NCBI GenBank assembly: GCA_008973525.1
Contig: WACJ01000516.1
Coordinates: 434,001-498,000 of the forward strand
DNA length: 64,000 bases
DNA from: Stenopsyche tienmushanensis
Lineage: Eukaryota; Arthropoda; Insecta; Trichoptera; Stenopsychidae
Direction: 5' to 3'
The translations under genes were made by a program, and so were the position numbers. Position 1 is the stretch's first letter. Every line of letters starts with the position of its first letter. A model generated the notes under the pieces. The model made no database searches. It saw nothing but the letters and a program-made list of their open reading frames with translations, and was not told the origin of the DNA. Shown in pieces: positions 1-11,400 of the stretch.

Positions 1-860
1 GCTTCCTGTTGTTGAAAATATACATCCCAAAGTCGATCGGTTGTGTTTTGCTGCTCAATCGCAATCTGTTGTCATTTTCACTATTATGTCTTCCGCGCCG
101 TCATAAATTTCCCGAGATGCAGAACAACTTTAATGCTTTTAGACATATTTTAATAGCGACGATGAATATTCACCGGCATATTAGACAGGTGATTTACGAG
201 TACGCACACTTTCGAAGATGTTCTAATCTATTCCGCTTTTACCGGACACCTTCTTTTTTTCTCCAGGTCGAAAGCATCTGGAAGCACGCGCTGTGAAATG
301 TATGCTACAAGCTGATCGCCAAATAATTCTGATTAACATTTGTAAGTAGACTGTTAACGTTGCACCACATATTAATATCATTTTGCAATGTATTCTTAAG
401 ATCAATTGATCTTGCAACTGTTCATAGTGGGTGAATCATACAGGGTCAGGGACTTGACGTATCAGGCAGACACGGATGTTCCATTTATCATCTAATATCA
501 CTATGAATGTAGAGCATTTAATATTTATTTGCCAGTGTACTTAGGTCAGTTACAGATCTATGCCATTTTCGTAGGCGCATCCTTAAAAGGATGGCATATA
601 GGAGATAATGGGACTAACGGTACGAGACACTCGTGATAATCAATCATTTTCTTGTTGGTCAATTATGAATGATTAGAGTCACAGATATACATATTAAATC
701 TGTTTTTATCAGTACTCCATTTTTGTCAGACTCCGTCATCCTTTCAATAGTCTGCATTACTCCTTACTTTCTAAAATAGCAACAAAACCACTCCTGAATG
801 ACTCAAACCCCGAAAAGACATGCCAAATCCCATCCTGATATCGAATACCATTTCAAACTA
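1..860. other. No gene seen
   Basis: AT-rich sequence with only short chance frames on both strands. No motif, repeat partner or splice structure is recognisable. Confidence 0.5.
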
Positions 861-975
861 GTAATTAAATTTGCGCCACGAATATTGCATTACCACTGAT
901 GATGCAACATTGTATATCGTTTACTCCAATCAAATCATGTTTGATAGAACGGTGGCTTAAACAAATAAATATTTG
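861..975 (+). repeat. Dispersed repeat with hairpin, copy 1
   Basis: Matches 27937-28060 on the same strand. Both contain an inverted pair around the sequence AATATTGCAT and then GTTTACTCCAATCAAATC / GCTCGCTCCAATCAAACC. The hairpin here is imperfect; in the other copy the 12-bp arms are perfect. Confidence 0.7.
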
Positions 976-2860
976 ATGTGGAAAAGGCAAGATTTCTTCG
1001 CCATCTTAATGTCGCCATTTATTCGATAGATTTATTATTGAATTTTTAACCAACTTAATTAAATGATGAAAATTTGCAGGACTATTCCCAGGAAATGTAT
1101 GCAAGGCTATTATTTTACTTCACCTCGCATAGTGTCGAATTTTCACGCTACAGTGTAATAATTAATAGTAAAACAGCATTCGTTTATGGATTGTTTATAT
1201 TATGTTACGTGCTATTCTTTTATAATTAGGAATGCTTAATAAACAAGTATAAGAATAATATGTAAATTTACTGTTTATAACAACTTGATGATGCAGTTTT
1301 ATAAAACGACAGGGAGAAATCATGATTTATTATATACAGCCAGATTCTATTGATTGAGGCTAACTAGTTCGATCAAACGGCGTCGATTAACGATTTGGCG
1401 ATAAACGAGGCAATATAGTTTATCCGAAATTAATAATCAATTGTTGTAAAGATGTACTGTATTATTTTGAAACTCGCTTTTCAATTATCATAAATATGTG
1501 TTAAATTCATCACAGTAATTTTGACCCATTGGCTACAAAATAATGTTCAGCAAAATAAATACCACCTTGACTTTGTAATTAGAAAGCGTTCTTCCACCAG
1601 GGCTGTATTCAATAATATTGCTAAAAATTTAAACGGACAGGCAACATTAATCATATCTCATTGGGAGAGCTTCGATTGATTGAATCGTCGATTAGCGGGG
1701 TGTCGAATAACGGCGTCTGGTGTGTTTAAAGATTTTTGTTTAAGTATACAATAGCAATATTTGAAGCGGGTCAGTAAATTTGCATATTATTAACGAATAT
1801 TGGCTCGATCCGCTGCCATATGTTGGCAATCGGTAGATGGCAATCTGATACAATGGAAAGCAATATAGGCTATTTAGCGCCTATCAATCCAAATATTGTT
1901 AAATATTTTCTTATTCAATTAGTTTAAACAATTTCGCCCGTTTGCAATATGTGCGTGGGTCACTGGTTTTATTTAACGTCATCTCTTCGGAGGCTGGCAG
2001 AGACTACCGTCTCCGCCCACTGTTATGATGCTGACCAGCTATCCGCCTACTTTGCTTGCATTGCAATTGCCTTATATCTACCTCATCTCAGAAGAAATTG
2101 TCCTTACGTCATCCTGATATTTTGCTGAATCCTGCGTCATTTAGATCAATAAAAGAATATATAGATCCATTAATCTCGCATGAATCATTAATTATTCTGA
2201 CAGATATGATTTTATTGTCATGGAAAAATTGTCAGATTTTCTACAACGTATAACCTTTTTATAGCATCGTAAAAAAACTAGTTCTATAATATTATTTTGA
2301 ATACGTTATAATAGGTTGGACTTATTTTTTTTTTCTCTCAAAAAACTTTAATCTTCACTGAAATTTTCAAAAAAAAAAATTAATTCGATGATTATTTGAT
2401 GCTGCCTTCGGAGTGGGTGTTACAGATTGCTCAGAAAACAAACAAAAAATGCTCTCTCCCAACGCTGAAATCACAACCTATTAAAGTAGCTGACAAGATG
2501 AAATATAAATGTATATATTACTTTAAATTAACGCCAACGATAAAGACTTGAATAGAATCTAACGGTTAAATAAAAATATAGGTTGAAATTGTTTATAAAA
2601 ACAGAAAACAGCAAAAAATGATATTTACACATGTATAAAAATATTCTAAGCGCTTAAAGAATACCGTTATATAATTTATTTTTAGTGTTATTATTTAATA
2701 TAATTAGGGAAACGATCATTGGTGGTGTGTCGTGAAGCGACGTGTTGTGCCATACATTTATTATTATAATTTGTATGGGAACTAATTAAAAAAACAGTGA
2801 TGAAGTTCACAAAACTGCAAAATTTTCCAAACACTCAATTAAAGCTTAAATTTAAATGCA
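976..2860. other. No gene seen
   Basis: AT-rich DNA. The longest frames are short, unsupported and without domains. There is a purine/T tract region at about 2320-2400. I see nothing to annotate. Confidence 0.5.
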
Positions 2861-2862
2861 AA

Positions 2863-3568
2863 TATTGTTGGTTCAAAAAAAAAACTTTTTTTTCTTCGTG
2901 TATCAGAAATAACCAATGTTTAAGCATACGTTCAATAAATATCAAGTCGATATAAATGAAATTTGCAAAGTTATAGGCCGACGAGGAAAAACTGCGTTTT
3001 GCGAAGCTGAGGAGAGGAGAAACTTTAAACGCATTTTTCCTCGAAACTACTTTTTCCAAGCTTATGGAAGTGCTATCACACGCCCTATATGATTTTATTT
3101 TATGAAATTTAGCAGACATGTGAATAATAAACGTCTTCATCGTATAGACTACAATTATCTAAAAATATGCAAAAGTGTCTATGTAATAAGCAAAAAACTA
3201 CAAAAAATGTTGGTAAAAACACAAACTTTTTTTTTGATCGCTTACTACTTTTTTATTTTTAAATATTTCCTCTTAATTGTAGTCTAAGTTATACACAATA
3301 TTATACAAAATAAAAATATGTTTAATTTTTTTGCTGCAAATCATCTGTCCAGGACTTAGAACTTCCATGGTGAAGAATGTCATCGCTAGTCCATCGACAT
3401 ACGTGGCTCCCCCAATTCCCACTACTATTTTTTGTCAAACTTTATTTTTTTTTTTTAATTTTCAATAAAGATCGCCTAATCAACATACTAAATATCAAGA
3501 TTCTATATTTAATATTTTTGCATATTTTTTTTTAATAAACCGATCTCTTTTAGGCCCAAAAAAGTAGA
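2863..3568 (+). repeat. Unclassified dispersed repeat R1, copy 1 (about 700 bp)
   Basis: Aligns over nearly its full length, same strand, with 29832-30540, and in its central part with 7917-8225. All share AACTACTTTTTC, GAAAGTGCTCCCACACGCC-type and GTATAGACTACAATTA segments. A 101-codon minus-strand frame (3140-2835) exists, but its counterpart at 30 kb is broken, so it is probably not a protein. No terminal inverted repeats or target duplications were found. Confidence 0.85.
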
Positions 3569-3569
3569 A

Positions 3570-4577
3570 ACATCCCTTAACTTGACAATTACTTTCAACT
3601 TCTGACATCTAAATTCAAGCATATCATTAATCATTTCAGTGACATTTACAGCAGTATAATTGAAGCCCCCCAGAAATGGTTAATTAATTGAAAAAGCCAA
3701 AATATTGAAACATGCAAATAAAATCTGGAAGATATTCACGATTTAGGTAGCAATGTCATCCATAAAAAACGCCTTTTATTAGTGGAAAGCAGCGATTGAT
3801 AATGAGAAAGTAAGTATCTACATGGATTGTTGAAGATCGTTTACTTTCATGATTTTGAACCAAGATCTACGATTTGATTTTGCCATATAAAAACCTCCAA
3901 TATTCCAACAAAACAATCGTAATTTTCTCAAGAATAATGTTTTTTAATGCAAAAATGTGATAAAGCTGTGATATTTTTAATTAGTAACACCTTGATTGAT
4001 ACATATTGTAAATATATTATACTCATAATATACTAAATAGTATTTAACGAATAGATTTTAAGAATGACTAGTGGAAATCTTCTATACATTATATCAGGAT
4101 TACAAGTCGACGATCGGCATGTATGTCAAAGATGGCTTAGTCAGTCATTGACAAATGACTTGGCAAATAACGCGAATGGAAACACATTTTCTAGCATGTT
4201 ATTATTCAATTCTTTGGGTGTGTTTTGATTTCCGTTTTGATTTTTTTTTGCGACAATCAAAACATATGTATTTTTTCGATCCTAGCCACATTACCATACC
4301 AGTTTCTGCAAATTCTATCAAATCTTCTGAAATAATTTCGTATAAAGATGTGGATCCAACCATATAAGTAATGTTATATTGATCTAACAGACTATCGGCA
4401 ATATTTACATACAGTATATATCTGTGATAATGAAAAAAAATCACAAAATTTAAATATGGGCGTTGTAATTTATGATTTTGCATGGAAAAGTCGTCTTGTA
4501 TGGGGAATATAAAATATATAAATGGTAAAAACTATAGTACACTAGTAGTATCAATATTTTCTATCCAAGTATTCCTG
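3570..4577. other. No gene seen
   Basis: AT-rich sequence. Overlapping frames of 70 and 93 codons on opposite strands near 4.2-4.5 kb have no recognisable features and look like chance. Confidence 0.5.
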
Positions 4578-5499
4578 TAGGGTTTATCGATTTTGAAAAA
4601 CTGTTTTTTAGGCAAATATTATGAACTTCGAAAACCGGGTTTTAAATCCTAAAAATCTGGTTTTGAATAAAAACTGTTTTTTCATTATCAATGTCTTTCA
4701 CTATTACCATGTTATATACTTAGATTCTGAATCACAAAATCAAAGAAATTGATCCATTCGACATTGAAATGTATGTCATTAAGATCATAAGCTTCATCTT
4801 ATAAATGTAATTTTTATTTAACCTAATCTAATTTCGTCTAGACAGTATTACTTTTCAATCCATTCATATCGTTTGAATCGGCGAGTTGATCATCATTATA
4901 AATGATATCTGCATAGTGTCATTTTTGTTTAGCCTCGTGTCGTTTATAGACCGTATTCCGATACTCTCTCCGATTTCCTTCCTATACATTCTTTGCATAA
5001 AAGCCCTACAGATATATTCCAGATTTATCACACATCAATTTATTTCATTTCTTAAATCAATCCAGAGCTTTCCTTTAATGTCTTGCGACTAAGGAATCCA
5101 ATCGATTATATTTCATATCGATACTTCCATTATTAGAGTCGAGGTGTAGTAAATACATCACCGGTAGGGAAAGGTTAATATAAAAATTTGAAAAACATAT
5201 ATGTACTGTATATATGTATACACGGATTAGATAGTTACTGCCCCTAAGGGTCACCTAAGTTCGCTATTTTTTAGTTACGCCACTGATTTCGACGGAAATG
5301 TCTCGATTTAGTAGCCTTCATCGTGTTGATAAGGTGTATGATTTCTGTTAAATAAAAATTTCAATTCCGAATTTTTTGGGATTACGTTTATTAACTCCCG
5401 GGATTCATGCGCACCTAAAATTGTCCGGGATCCCGGGATTGTATTCCCTACTTAACCGAAAACCGGTTTTGAAAAATGTCGGTTTTTGTATAAGCCCTA
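4578..5499. mobile_element. hAT-like element with a nested second hAT copy
   Basis: The left end TAGGGTTTAT and the right end, the inverted TAGGGCTTAT, are flanked by TATTCCTG and TATTCCAT. These fit an 8-bp hAT target duplication that has drifted at two bases. Sequence just inside both ends is rich in AAAACCGG/GATTTTGAAAA motifs. The right half is occupied by a separate element ending at 5450. No transposase is visible. Confidence 0.6.
5095..5450 (-). mobile_element. Non-autonomous hAT family R2, truncated copy nested in another element
   Basis: Matches the TIR-proximal half of the intact copy at 19437-20177 in inverted orientation, and 43.33-43.69 kb in the same orientation. It ends with CCCGGGATTGTATTCCCTA, the family's terminal inverted repeat. 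Its inner end is truncated at about 5095. Confidence 0.8.
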
Positions 5500-6573
5500 T
5501 ATTCCATATATTTTATCTAAGAATCGCAACTCTTATGTAGTTCTTTCAAAGACAGACTTAAAAGAGATCTTAGTACTGATGGTAAATACACATCAGCTGC
5601 ACTATAATAAATGTGAGTGGTTGAGCAAATATGTTAGAGTTGACACCCAGCACACGATGCACTTTCGTGGAGGCCATGGAATTGGCGGTGTTATGGGTGA
5701 AGTGCAGGCGTGAAGGAGATGAGGTCACTTTGTGGCGTAACCCACACAAAACTCCTTTATAGCCGATTTTGTCTTATATTATAAAACATCTAAAAATACA
5801 CAATCATCATACGAACAATATGTCTGGTGGTTGCGAGTTACGCCATTTTCTGAAATCATTAGCATTGAATAATGCTCACACATTATTGAATTACCAAACT
5901 TCATCGGCTTCCATTACCGGTGCAATAATTGTTATACGTGAGCGACGACTCTTCGACACTTCCTTCGAATGAAATTTCAATTCAGTATTTTTTAGATCAA
6001 TTAACATGAGGTGTCTCTTCCTAAATTTTGACGTGTGGATAATAAGAAATTTATGCGATCTCATTAACATTTTTCCTTGGATATCGTTTATGGTGGGAGT
6101 AGCTGTTTGCCAATTTCATATAGCTATAGAATCATCATAAAGTTTTATATTTTTGTTTATGGACGCCTCATATGAAATACAATAAAAATATTCTTGATCA
6201 ACATCTCAAGGTATATTAAATTCGGAGCATATTTTGCCAAAAATATCGATATTTAATAATCATACGAAAATTTTCAAAGTGTAATAGAAAATTGATGCTA
6301 AATGAAAATTTTCATTCATAGTACAAATGCAATAAAAAGTTCTTAAAATTTAAATCCTTGAAATGCAAGTTGCATTGATTGATCACAATTTTGTATCATA
6401 TAATTCGCATTACATATCAAGTGGTTTTAAAACATTTTACGATATTAGATTGATGTACAGTTTTGATGCGTTTTAATAAACTTATGCAAATAAGCCTTAT
6501 GCAAAAGATTTTAATGGTTGACAAATCACGAACCACAGCATCCTCGAAACCTGCTAATTTCTAGCTAAAATCT
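5500..6573. other. No gene seen
   Basis: Two short plus-strand frames (75 and 67 codons, near 5.5-5.7 and 5.8-6.0 kb) lack recognisable domains. The 5.6-5.75 kb stretch is richer in GC than its surroundings and may be an unrecognised repeat. Confidence 0.45.
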
Positions 6574-6786
6574 CTAATATATAAAAATTAATCTCTCTTT
6601 GTTCGTATGTAATGATAAAACTTCGTTCATTTATTGCTAAGGATTGCGCGAGTGACATAGGTATAATTTAATATATAAAAAACAATGTTTGTTTGTCCGT
6701 ATTTAATGCGCTTCCATACCGTTCATCCGATTACGATGAAACCTTGTCAACTTACTACTTATATTTGCGGGAATAATATAGGTACA
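6574..6786 (+). repeat. Tandem pair of a dispersed-repeat unit
   Basis: Unit 1 (6574-6667) and unit 2 (6668-6786) both run from TAATATATAAAAA, through TTTGTTCGTATGTAATG / TTTGTCCGTATTTAATG, to a GACATAGGTA / AATATAGGTA end. Unit 2 contains an extra block (CCGTTCATCCGATTACGATG) of a type common in arthropod dispersed repeats. The class is not determined. Confidence 0.6.
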
Positions 6787-7916
6787 GTAAAAATATTGTA
6801 TTATCCTCATAATTTACGTTAGTAATATTCATAGCTTTGGAGTTTCGCTGTATTTTAAATGCAATGAATATCATTTTTTGAACAAATGCGAAAAAAATAT
6901 TGAAGAACAACTGTATAACTATTATAAAATGCAGATATTTGAATTTGATCATATTATTATATATTATTATTGCGCGACAATAAATCTTGTTGCGTAGGAA
7001 GGACATCAAAGTGTTGCTTATGGAAACGAATCTCGCATCTCGATCTATTTGTAATGGTCCTTGCTGGATGACATTGTGATCAATACAGGACAATTTGGCA
7101 GTCAAACGGACTGAGTGCATACGCATATTTAAATCCAATGAATTCATGGTGCAATCGAACAAAATACTCAAAGTGTAATCGCGCTTAAAAACGAATGCTT
7201 TATTTTTTCACACACTCATTCGGGTGGATCAAAGTACTAAGTATTTTATTGGCGTCGTAAAATTGCCCACACGTCCTACATCAAGAGTATTTTAAATCGC
7301 ATAATGATTGACGATTACAAATTGTAAAATATTTTTAAGCCATAAACACGTGACATAACGACCATGGCCAAATATGCGGGCTCGAGTCAATTAAACGACG
7401 CAAACGGATGACAGGGAGAAGATATATCGAATCGTTGTAATTTTAAAGAGTTTATGCGCTCCGTGAAATATTTAGAGTTATTGCCGGTTCAAAATTCCGC
7501 AGTAGAGATCTTGTTTAATACGATGCCCAAAGTTGACACGCCATCAATAATTTGTGCTAGAAAAGACGGTGCATTTATTGAATTGATACGTTTAATGATC
7601 GCGTGCCATCGCAGATTGATTTGCTGAGCGTGAAGATTACAATTTCTAATCGATCTGATCGTCTCCCCGTTTGACAATGGAGACAATTAAAAGGAGAAAC
7701 GCGCGTTCGCTCTTGAATCAGTGAGAAAGGGAAATGCGTGTTCGCGGATCTCGTATACATGCGCGGGTGCTCGGAAACTCTTCTTACATTTGATTGTTTG
7801 GCAGATATAATAGAGGAGGACACAGATGGTACCCAGATTTAAGTATTCTGTAGTAATAATTATCACAAAAGCCTCTTTAATTTATCCTCATCCGTCCTTA
7901 TTGTAACGCTGGATGT
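6787..7916. other. No gene seen
   Basis: A 138-codon minus-strand open frame (7171-6755) overlaps the repeat unit and shows no domain. It is most likely chance. The rest is AT-rich with no signal. Confidence 0.45.
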
Positions 7917-8225
7917 AACGCATTTTTCTCAAAACTACTTTTTCTAAGCGTCTGAAAGTGCTCCCACACGCCCTAGATGAGCATTTTTTATTAAATTTGG
8001 CAGGCACGTGTATAATAAACGTCTTCATCGTATAGACTACAATTATCCAAAAATATTGAAAAGTGTTTATTAAATGAACAAAAAACTACAAAAAATATTG
8101 GTAAAAACACAAACTTTTTTTCGATCGCTCACTATTTTTTTGTTTTCCAATATTTCTTCTTAATTGTAGTCTAAACTATACGCAATGTTATAAAAAGTAA
8201 AAATTGCATATAGTTTTTTTTCTGG
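7917..8225 (+). repeat. Unclassified dispersed repeat R1, copy 2 (partial)
   Basis: Central 300 bp of the R1 family in the same orientation as the copies at 2.9 and 29.8 kb. It includes the shared segment around the ACGTCTTCATCGTATAGAC motif and the AACTACAAAAAAT tract. Both ends are truncated relative to the other copies. Confidence 0.85.
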
Positions 8226-9153
8226 TTATTAAAAGTTCATGTGGATTTGTGAAAACTAGAACTTAAGGCGTCTAAAGGTCTGTTTTCATTGTAGGATAAA
8301 ATCGAGAGCTTCTTTTGACCATCGTATGACAAAAATAAAATACTTTCTTCACAAGATCCGTGGATAAGAAAAATAAAAATTAATACAATGTACGAGATCA
8401 AATATAACACTTGGAGTATCTTCCCTTGAAAATTTTATTATATGCCTATAATCATGATTATCTTAATTGGATTAGTCATAAAATTTAAATTATTCCATGC
8501 TGATCTATAGTAATTTTCGATTATGATATGGAGTGGATTGATTTTTTTAAGGTCATCAACTTTTTCAATCGTTCATAATTGTATGGATAACCGCAAATCA
8601 TTCATAAACAATTCAGCACGTATTACCATTGACAATCGATAAACAACCGGATAGAATTGTCTTGCAAATTTCAGAGCAATAAAAAAATCCTAATTCATTT
8701 TATTGCAGCATATTGTGACTGTGAAAAGTAAGATGATCTCCATTTCGGGTCAAATTACCTTTTATGGGTGAATAGAAAAGACAACAGTAATTATGGAACT
8801 TTTATATAGATCTTGAAGAATCGCTTAACGGAATAACTGAAGAAAACAAGCGGCAATTAGAGTTGACCCAATGATCGTTTGGCCATAAATTAAGTCCCAA
8901 ATGCTTCGTTTTCTCTTCGTTTCTTAAATAATCGAAGATGTATTGGCCCTGCGGGAACAATAGTCTTAAGTCTCATTAGTTTTCCATTTGTTAATGTTTA
9001 CGAATTTCCATTCAAAATAATCTTTAAATTGCATCAGAGAAATGTAGACAACTCTTATATTAACCTATTTAGTATGCTCACATGGTTAAGGCAAGACTGT
9101 CAGTGCAAGATGTAATTATAAATTTCCTAGTATAAAAATGGAAAATCAAACAT
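8226..9153. other. No gene seen
   Basis: AT-rich sequence with no long frames, inverted ends or repeat partners recognised. Confidence 0.5.
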
Positions 9154-9185
9154 CAGGTCAGTCCAAAAGTTCATGCGCATTTTTG
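9154..9185 (+). repeat. Mariner-type terminal sequence
   Basis: The stretch beginning TCAGGTCAGTCCAAAAG, followed by a GCGCATTTTT block, resembles the outer end of mariner elements. I could not find a matching right end or transposase, so this is a solo end or a resemblance. Confidence 0.4.
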
Positions 9186-9189
9186 GGAA

Positions 9190-10239
9190 AATTTTAAATA
9201 AATAGAAATAAGTTTTATATAAAATAAGACTACCAATGTTTTTAAATATGTTGAAAAATCGCATTTTAGTCCTAAATTATTTCTGGTACTCGTTATCGCG
9301 AGAGCATCCCAACTGCAAACATTGATTATTTAAAACATTAACGATCTTATTTGTCACTGGGCCCCAAAAGCCTATAAATCTACTGATAAGTCACGCGTCA
9401 AAACGCAATCTCTTCGTGTAACTTTTATGGGGCGAACGAGAATTTAAAACAAAGGCACGTTCACCTTCTATGGAATTTCTTTTATCTGCCATCGGTTGCA
9501 GTGTTAAATAGCCAGTCGAAAGACTGACCTTAATATTCATTTTGATAAAACCGATAAACTCAGTCCTTAATGGTCGGACACGAGTGCCGAACAAACAGTT
9601 AAAATTCTCGGTATTATCCGACGGACTCGTTAATTTTATTAATCGTCTCGATATTGGATCAGTGAATCCTATAATAAATTTCACACCACTTACCTCTAAT
9701 TATAGCGTTTGATTTAAAATCTAGTTTTTTTTAATAATTCGTCGTCATAATCTGCCGTACGTCGACTTGGTAATCGAATATATTATAAAATGAGTAATGC
9801 GCACTCCATTGTTAGCTTTTTCAATTAAACAGCGGTACTCAAATGGCATGACATGCTAAATCTTTTGAAAAATTAAAATTTACTCTATTGTGTCATGGAA
9901 CAGATTGTAATCATTATTACAATGACGTTAATAATTCAAAAAATCTTGTCGAGAATTAAATATACTCAAATTTTCCAATTGAACAACAAATAGGTTTTAG
10001 GTAAACAATATGGTTTTTTTTTTATATACGTGTGACAATTTATATACGATTTGCAAAAATAAATATATAAAACAATGATAATTTCGTTACTTACAGTTAT
10101 TTATATAGATTTTATCTTAATTTGAATTGTTTCAATAAGTTTTTTACGAAAAGAATCAAGTGTCTATGGATATGACACATTAAAAATGCTATCACAAATT
10201 ACGTTTCTTAAACTTTTTTATTAAATTATACAGGATCGT
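9190..10239. other. No gene seen
   Basis: A 97-codon minus-strand frame (9684-9391) has no recognised domain. The rest is AT-rich and featureless. Confidence 0.45.
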
Positions 10240-10860
10240 AACAAGGGGGTTGCAAAGGAGGCGCCAAATGCAACTAGGCTTGGGGTGCAAAACGCAGAAT
10301 ACCGACTCGGTCGAGAAATGCATATAATTTTTATTTTACTTGATCATTTTAGTTTACATGAATCAACACTGATAGACTATACCTGGTTTTTGTCCTGGTT
10401 GTCTAATCCCTCTTTTCTTCGTTATCGCTTAAACATTGAGCCCTTCTCAGCCAAAATAAGTCCGCAATAAAACAAAGACAAAATAAAATTCAAACAACCC
10501 ACCTGATCAGTCTTTTTCGGAATCGCTTGAAATGTCGCTGGATCGTTCCAGATTACTGGACATCCTAGTCACAGGTCACGGGCGGTTTAGGGCTTCGCTT
10601 TTCAGGTTTGAACTTGTGGACACATTCGGGCATGAAGTCCGATTGCGAAGCGCTTATTCATCGTATCGGTGGTCCGAAAAGCAGACCGATTGGACACGTA
10701 GACCTTGCGGCCATTCCGTCCTCTTTTAAGACTTTTAGCGACATTTTCAGTGATAAATCTGTATCCGGAGCCTTCTATGATCTGTATGATCATGGAATCC
10801 CCCCCCCCCCCCCCCCAGAGAATAATTTACATAGGTAGCTTGCACTAAATGAACCCCATA
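10240..10860 (+). mobile_element. Old relative of the 33-kb hAT element (family R4), ends lost
   Basis: Aligns in inverted orientation with 33300-33810. Shared segments include GGGGTGCAAAACGC / GGGCGCAAAACACC, TGTCTAATCCCTC / TGTCTAGTCCCTC and CCGCAATAAAA. Three overlapping frames on both strands stay open in both copies, which is expected for a GC-richer repeat and does not show coding. The terminal inverted repeats of the 33-kb copy are not recognisable here. A run of 18 C interrupts the right part. Confidence 0.8.
10799..10816 (+). repeat. Poly(C) tract, 18 bases
   Basis: An uninterrupted homopolymer of 18 C inside the repeat copy. The related element at 33 kb has no C/G run at the aligned place but carries a run of 10 G elsewhere (33808-33817). 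Confidence 0.95.
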
Positions 10861-11295
10861 AAATCTATATTTGATACTCATTTATTTTAGTCAGTTGAAC
10901 GGGCTGGCATGATCCCGAATAGCCAGATCATTGAAGTTGTTTCATTGTAAGCAAACGCGGCACCCATCTTATGCACAGCTTTCTCATGTCCAAATTTTCA
11001 GTCATATCCTCATAAAGTTCACTATTGATGGCTGCCAAATAAATACTAAACAACGTAGCGTCTTGAGACTTAAAACTTAAGCTTTATAAGGTGTCTACCT
11101 AGATGAAAAACAATTTAAAGAAACTCAAATAGTTTTCAATATATATATAGAATTTTATTTGCGAAGGTCTGCTAGTCGTAATCATCAATCCATCAATAAT
11201 ATAAAGCAGCGAGTTTCTATGAAAAAGCAAGAACCTACTTTTTACTTTAAAATCCTTATGACGTCCATCAAGGCATGAATCTTGATGTGTCATAT
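10861..11295. other. No gene seen
   Basis: AT-rich sequence with short chance frames only. Confidence 0.5.
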
Positions 11296-11400
11296 CCGAG
11301 GTCGGATATAGGGGATCTCCTTAGAAGATCTTACTAGGGAAAGGATTCAATGTGGTGGTTTCCCATTGCCTTCCACACGGGGTAAAGTAAAAATCTATGA
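11296..11400 (+). repeat. Probable retroelement fragment
   Basis: Contains GGTGGTTTCCCATTGCCTTC followed by CACACGGGG, a block I associate with dispersed arthropod repeats. An imperfect inverted pair (ATATCCGAGG / CCTATATCCGACC) precedes it. Class and ends are undetermined. Confidence 0.35.

Noticed and set aside
2835..3140. 101-codon minus-strand frame
   Set aside because: It lies in repeat R1, and the copy at 29.8-30.1 kb has the frame broken in two.
6755..7171. 138-codon minus-strand frame
   Set aside because: It ends inside a dispersed-repeat unit, shows no domain or partner, and is compatible with chance in this much sequence.
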